A stretch of 64,000 nt of DNA from Glossina fuscipes (Eukaryota; Arthropoda; Insecta; Diptera; Glossinidae). Made by a program: the position numbers and the translations under genes. A model generated the notes under the pieces. That model saw only the letters and a list, made by a program, of their open reading frames with translations. It was not told where the DNA came from and made no database searches. Shown here one piece after another: positions 59,640 through 64,000 of this stretch (position 1 is the stretch's first letter; every line of letters begins with the position of its first letter). The stretch spans positions 14,826,492 to 14,890,491 of the forward strand of contig NW_023998414.1 of NCBI RefSeq assembly GCF_014805625.2, written 5' to 3'.

Positions 59640-62290
59640 ACGCAATGTCGGCCAGTTCAAGCCACTTGCCCATTAAAGAATTAACAAAAATCACCGACAA
59701 CATTAGGAAAATACCCAAAAGGAACAGCACCCACAAACATCCCAGAACCTCACAATAGTTATAGCAACGCTATGCGAAAAGTTTCATAAACTATGTATCG
59801 AGATTGACGCGATTAAAATACAAATCGATGACATGGAATATCCTAACCCTAGGTAATCGCGTAATCCTATAAGACATAAGTCGTCTGCTCGATTTAAGTC
59901 ATCCACTCGATATCGGTCACCTGCTAGCAACAATTAAACTGACTTTGCAAATATCATTACCGTTTTAGAAGCAAGGCGAAGAGAAGTAAAAAAAGCCGTG
60001 CAATTTTAAACAACAGAGAAGAACTGATATGCCAAACTGAAAGAATCCATTGTAGTGACGGCGGACAATGGGATTCTTAATATCAGTTCACATCGTCTCT
60101 TTGTAATTGAAAAGAATAATCAAATAACAGCGGCACGAAAGTTGCTCTACTTCCAGCGAATAGATTTGTTTACAACAAAAACTCATCCAATATTATTCTA
60201 GCCGCAGCTAATGAATCGAACATTAAGCATACAGAAAAGAAACGTTTAACGTCAATTTTGGTCTTAGTAGAGATTTCGCTTTCATATTTACTACTACGGC
60301 TGATATTCCCAAAGCCTGCATTGGAGATGATTTTTTAGAGAAATTCGAACTACGAGTTGACATTAAACGTAAACAATTGGTTGGTCCATTAAAAAGCTGA
60401 TCTGTGAGTACACTCACTTCCCAATGTAACACTCTCTCAGCCAAACTTTTCCGAATGGAAAATCAATGTACCAAGTTGTTTAAAGATTTCTGGGTTTAAA
60501 GCGGGAACCGAACTATTCCAGTCCAGCCAAGCCAAACACACCATTGTCCACAGATTAATCACAAAAGAACGTACTTCAGTCCTCCAAGCCTAAACGTGTC
60601 GATCCATTCAAACATAATGCAGCCAAAACGGAAATTGACTTTTTGGTCGAGTCCGGTATTTACAAAGCGTCTCATTCGTCAACGGCCTCGCGTCTGCGCT
60701 TGGTAGCCAAGAACGACTCAAGTCTTTAGCGTTCTTGTGCTGATTTATAGATATCTATATGTAATCACAGCTCCAGATATGAATTTATATATGAGATATA
60801 AGAAATTATTTTCAAAAAAGATGTCGTTAAAGCCTACCACCAGATTCCAATGGCAGAAGAAGACATATTCCAGATAACAATCACAATGCTATTCGGAATG
60901 TATAAATTCGGGCCAAAGCTTCTTGTACTCAGAATCTCTTCGCAAACAAAGATTCATAAATGAGATGTTTAATGAAATTGGATTTAGTTTTCATCCATAT
61001 TGATGATGGTCTCATCCTCGCTAGATACGCGAGTGAGCATCTAAAACACTTTAGTTAAAACGTTTTTTTAAATCAGTTTAATAACGAAGCACAGTTAACT
61101 TTTACGATCGACATTTCGCACGTAGCTGTCGGGAGTGTATTGGAACAAACCCATCGTGGTGAAACAGATCCAATATTATTTCTTCCTAAAAAACAAAATC
61201 CATCTGAAACCAAGTACAGAACGTTGATGTTTAATCTACTTGACAATCAAACAATTCAGACGTCTTGTGAAAGGAAGACAATATGTGTTATTCGCTGACC
61301 ATAAGCCACTCGTCAACGCGTGGAAGACTGACCGCAATCTGAGACAGACAAGGCATCTCGGATGAAATGTAGCGTAATACGTCCAGAAAAAATCCGAGAC
61401 CTTTTCTCCCAGCAAGTCCAAGAATTGCATGGAATTTCACATCCGGGGCCGAGACCAAAGGGGAGATTACTGACTGGCACATATATTTGAGAGAAATTAA
61501 CTTGCGGTGAAACCAGTGCATTCCGCGTCGAAAATCGAAAACCTCGAGACACACGAACACACCGGTACGCAAAATATAAAATACCCAAAGGTATATTTCA
61601 AAACGTTCACATAGACATTGTCGGCCCGCTTTCTCAATCCAATGGCAACCGTTACGATAATCGATAGATTGGCACGACGGCCTGAAACATATCCTCTACG
61701 AGAAATCTCTGCAATTGTTATTACAAAAACGTTTGTAAACAATTAGATATCACGTAACAAACACAATCACAAGTGATCAGGGAGCACAGTTGTTTTCAGG
61801 GCTATTCACGGTACTAATAAAATTACGTGGTATCCACAAGATAACAACTACCTCATACCGCCCTCAATGCAAGGGTGTGATGAAGCGATTCCGCAAACAA
61901 CTAAAGGACGTGAACATCAAATCTACACGTCCCTAAAAAGGTTAACGGATTGTAAATAAGTTTTCGTCCGAAATTCAAGCAAACGTTCGTTACAATCTCC
62001 TTACGAGAGTCTTTTCAGAGTTATTGGAAAAATCTGAAATTTTTTAAAATACAAATAAACAACGACGTTCGAAATGTGGTTGTAGATGGGGCAAAACCCG
62101 CAATCCTGCAAACGTCACATAAGCAGGAGAACACTCCAACAACTCACTACACATAGAAACACAAGAAAACAGAAAAACGATTTCACTTACACAACATCGA
62201 TACATTCCTTCTTTAGGAGTAGGGTTCCAATATACAATTTTGCGAAAGTGATATGATACTCCCGAAACAGAGTGGACCGGACAGAACGTA
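59640..62290 (+). pseudogene. Decayed Ty3/gypsy retrotransposon internal region (gag-pol)
   Basis: Domains follow in canonical order with many stops and frameshifts. Gag: end of capsid at about 59645-59720, LCEKFHKLCIEID at about 59775 and an Arg/Ser-rich stretch at 59850-59935. Protease: NNSGTKVALLP at 60123-60155, where the catalytic Asp position is Asn, then FLEKFELRVD at about 60330. Reverse transcriptase: AAKTEIDFLVESGIYKA (about 60618-60670), DVVKAYHQIPMAEEDI (about 60823-60870, motif A Asp kept) and FIHIDDGLILA (about 60990-61022, motif C pair kept). RNase H: VLFADHKPLVNAW at about 61286-61325. Integrase: LHGISHPG at about 61425, VHIDIVGPL at about 61609, TSDQGAQLF at about 61770, and GVMKRFRKQLK at about 61874, where the third catalytic acid (Glu in VERF) is Lys. 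A C-terminal piece lies near 62090-62115. Long parts between reverse-transcriptase motif C and RNase H are shortened. No LTR was identified. The element is inactive. Confidence 0.85.
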
Positions 62291-64000
62291 CCGAAGTTCT
62301 AAGTGTGGTAGACCGCCTGGTTATAAGAACATAAAAGAGATAAAACGATTAGGATAATAGAAGCAGAACAGGTAAGCGGTAAATGCTGAATACTTAAAAG
62401 ACTACAAGTTTATAGCTATTAAGTATCTAGGACTAGCCATAAGTGAATTAATAAACAAACTGCAAGTTCATTGTTCTTAACTTGGATGAAAATTTACGAT
62501 TTCTTACTTATTGGGCTGCCGTAAAATAGACAAACATTGAATTTTCCGCGTGTAAAATAAACAAACAAGCAACCAAAACTGTTTTTTGTGCTACAAAACG
62601 AACTATCATCTGCCGAGTGAACATCATCTCGATTTTGATGCTTAACAGACCCTACATAAAATATTATAAATGAAATGACAGGAATACCTAAATTAACAAT
62701 TATTTAAAACTAAATAAAAAAAAATCACTTAATATAATATATAGACGGAGAGAAAAAAAAAAGAGAGAAAGAGAGTCAGAAAGAAAGAAAGTTAGAAGCA
62801 GTGACAACGCTAAGAATTGTTCGATGCCATCCGACCTTTACAGTGCAATATTTAACGTTTCTGGCCATAACCTTCTTCAAAGCATTTTGACATTTGAGTC
62901 CGATCCGAGTTGTGTCTCAGCAAGAAAACGTAAGTAACTCTTCAAAATTTTCGCGGGCCAATTACTTACAACCACTGGCGCTGATTACCACTTTGAGTAT
63001 GAAGCCCAGCCATTCAGTGTTTGCAACAGAGGTGCAACGCGTTCAAACGGGACCGCCGTGCAAGGCCGGAAAGTAAATAGAGGTCATATGTATGAGTTTT
63101 TCAAGATGATCCAAATCCCAATTGATCGCTTGTCTTTCGGGGAAGCTGCTCATGTTCCAGGATAATTATGAATGATATGCAACTAGGGAGGGAAACAAAC
63201 AAGCGTCGCTGGAATATTCTGCGTCAAAGCAATGCAAGCTCTCACGCAACGCTTCTAATAATCGGTTATTGCATAAGTTAAAAAACCGAATCAATGCGTC
63301 ATCCGGCGGACAGGCGCGAATTGACATCAAATGATTTCATTTTGCTCCCGATCACAAGATAATAATAATAAAATGGATGAAAAACGATTTTCCACCACGC
63401 TTCAAACATATCTCAATGGAACGAAATCAAACCGATTTTATGACAACTCGTGCGGGGTTCGTATGCCGAATGGCAATTTATTTATCTGTTTTTTTTTTTC
63501 ATTATTAAATTTAAAATATAAATACAAGTGCCCCACGCATGAAATGCATTTATTGCACACAAAACGTTTGCTTCTCTCTCCTTTATGCCTGCACTTGTGG
63601 TATTTTGGAAAAAAATAAGGCAAACTTGTCACATTTTAGCTTCTCTTTATTAAAGATTTTCATTTAAAATTAGATTTTCATTTATTCGCTTATGCGCTTT
63701 TCTTTTTGATATTTCTTTATCGTTTCCTCGAAAATCTAACGGAAGTATTTCTTTGGTAAATGAATAAAAACAAAATCAGAGTTTCACATAAAATAATTAA
63801 AAAAAAAAAAAAAAGAAAAAAGGAAATGCATATATATAACAAAAATAATTTTTATAACTTTTGTTGAAGTATTTATTATTTTCTGGGTTTTTTTTTTTTT
63901 GTTTTTTGTAAGAAAAACAGGTGCACTGCGGAAAACTATTGCAAAAAAGGTGATTGCTTGTTAAGTAATGTTTTTATAATAGTTGTTGTTACTTTATTAT
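62291..64000. other. Unassigned stretch to the window end
   Basis: No gene recognised. The first 200 bases may include the decayed 3' LTR of the gypsy element (an AATAAAC word at 62449), but no edge could be set. A purine-rich GAGA/AGAAAG block lies at 62745-62795. The frames at 62894-63076 and 63331-63618 lack motifs. A runs and T runs at 63796-63824 and 63890-63907 close the window. Confidence 0.45.

Noticed and set aside
62894..63618. Open frames behind the gypsy remnant that might have been env or LTR sequence.
   Set aside because: They show no recognisable envelope features and lie some 600 bases beyond the last readable pol block.
1..64000. CRISPR arrays, rRNA, bacterial operons, phage modules and conserved animal microRNAs.
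   Set aside because: Nothing resembling spaced repeats, rRNA or tRNA cores, ribosome-binding sites before ORFs, or the common fly microRNA sequences I could recall was seen on either strand.

Overview
The window looks like nuclear DNA of a higher fly (Diptera). It is strongly A+T-rich, with many (TA)n, (CA)n, (GAT)n and homopolymer tracts and CAA/CAG-rich stretches. Its only recognisable proteins are decayed remnants of mariner, R1-type, jockey/I-type and Ty3/gypsy elements, a mixture typical of fly genomes. No host gene, tRNA, rRNA, CRISPR array or bacterial-style operon can be supported. It reads as a gene desert or the inside of a very large intron. Two runs of N (18873-19272 and 46995-47004) show that it is a scaffolded draft assembly. 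Species cannot be assigned from the sequence alone.

Layout. 1-9.7 kb is unassigned A+T-rich DNA with a duplicated 57-bp segment (6432 and 7187), a (GT)n tract, the first copy of a putative retroposon 3' end (about 7545-7625) and a degenerate dispersed repeat (8815-9110). A decayed R1-type LINE lies at 9.78-10.27 kb. 10.3-19.4 kb is very rich in homopolymers and microsatellites; it ends in a poly-C tract with G-quadruplex potential on the minus strand and in a scaffold gap whose two flanks are the same 136-bp sequence. 19.4-26 kb is mostly unassigned, with a possible LTR end plus tRNA-Lys primer-binding site at about 21.65 kb. A LINE reverse-transcriptase remnant is at 26.08-26.94 kb and a LINE ORF1 (gag-like) remnant at 28.20-28.75 kb. 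An A-tailed retroposed 3' end lies at 32.4 kb.

32.4-57.6 kb is mainly featureless or simple-sequence DNA. It is punctuated by a short deleted mariner (40.1-40.5 kb, minus strand), three more copies of the putative retroposon 3' end (40.8, 44.4 and 52.1 kb), a second mariner of another subfamily (44.7-45.3 kb, plus strand) and a doubtful third mariner piece (56.2-56.4 kb). 57.8-62.3 kb is a cluster of dead elements: a minus-strand LINE, a plus-strand LINE fragment head to head with it, then a heavily mutated Ty3/gypsy internal region spanning gag, protease, reverse transcriptase, RNase H and integrase.

All recognised coding matter is broken by stops, frameshifts or deletions, and several catalytic acidic residues are lost, so nothing here appears able to make an active protein. 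I found no convincing new biological system. The observations most worth checking are the unnamed A-tailed repeat family, the miniature mariner whose remnant reads in one frame into its own terminal repeat, the false gap duplication, the poly-C tract, and one TPR-like exon candidate on the minus strand at about 57.7 kb.
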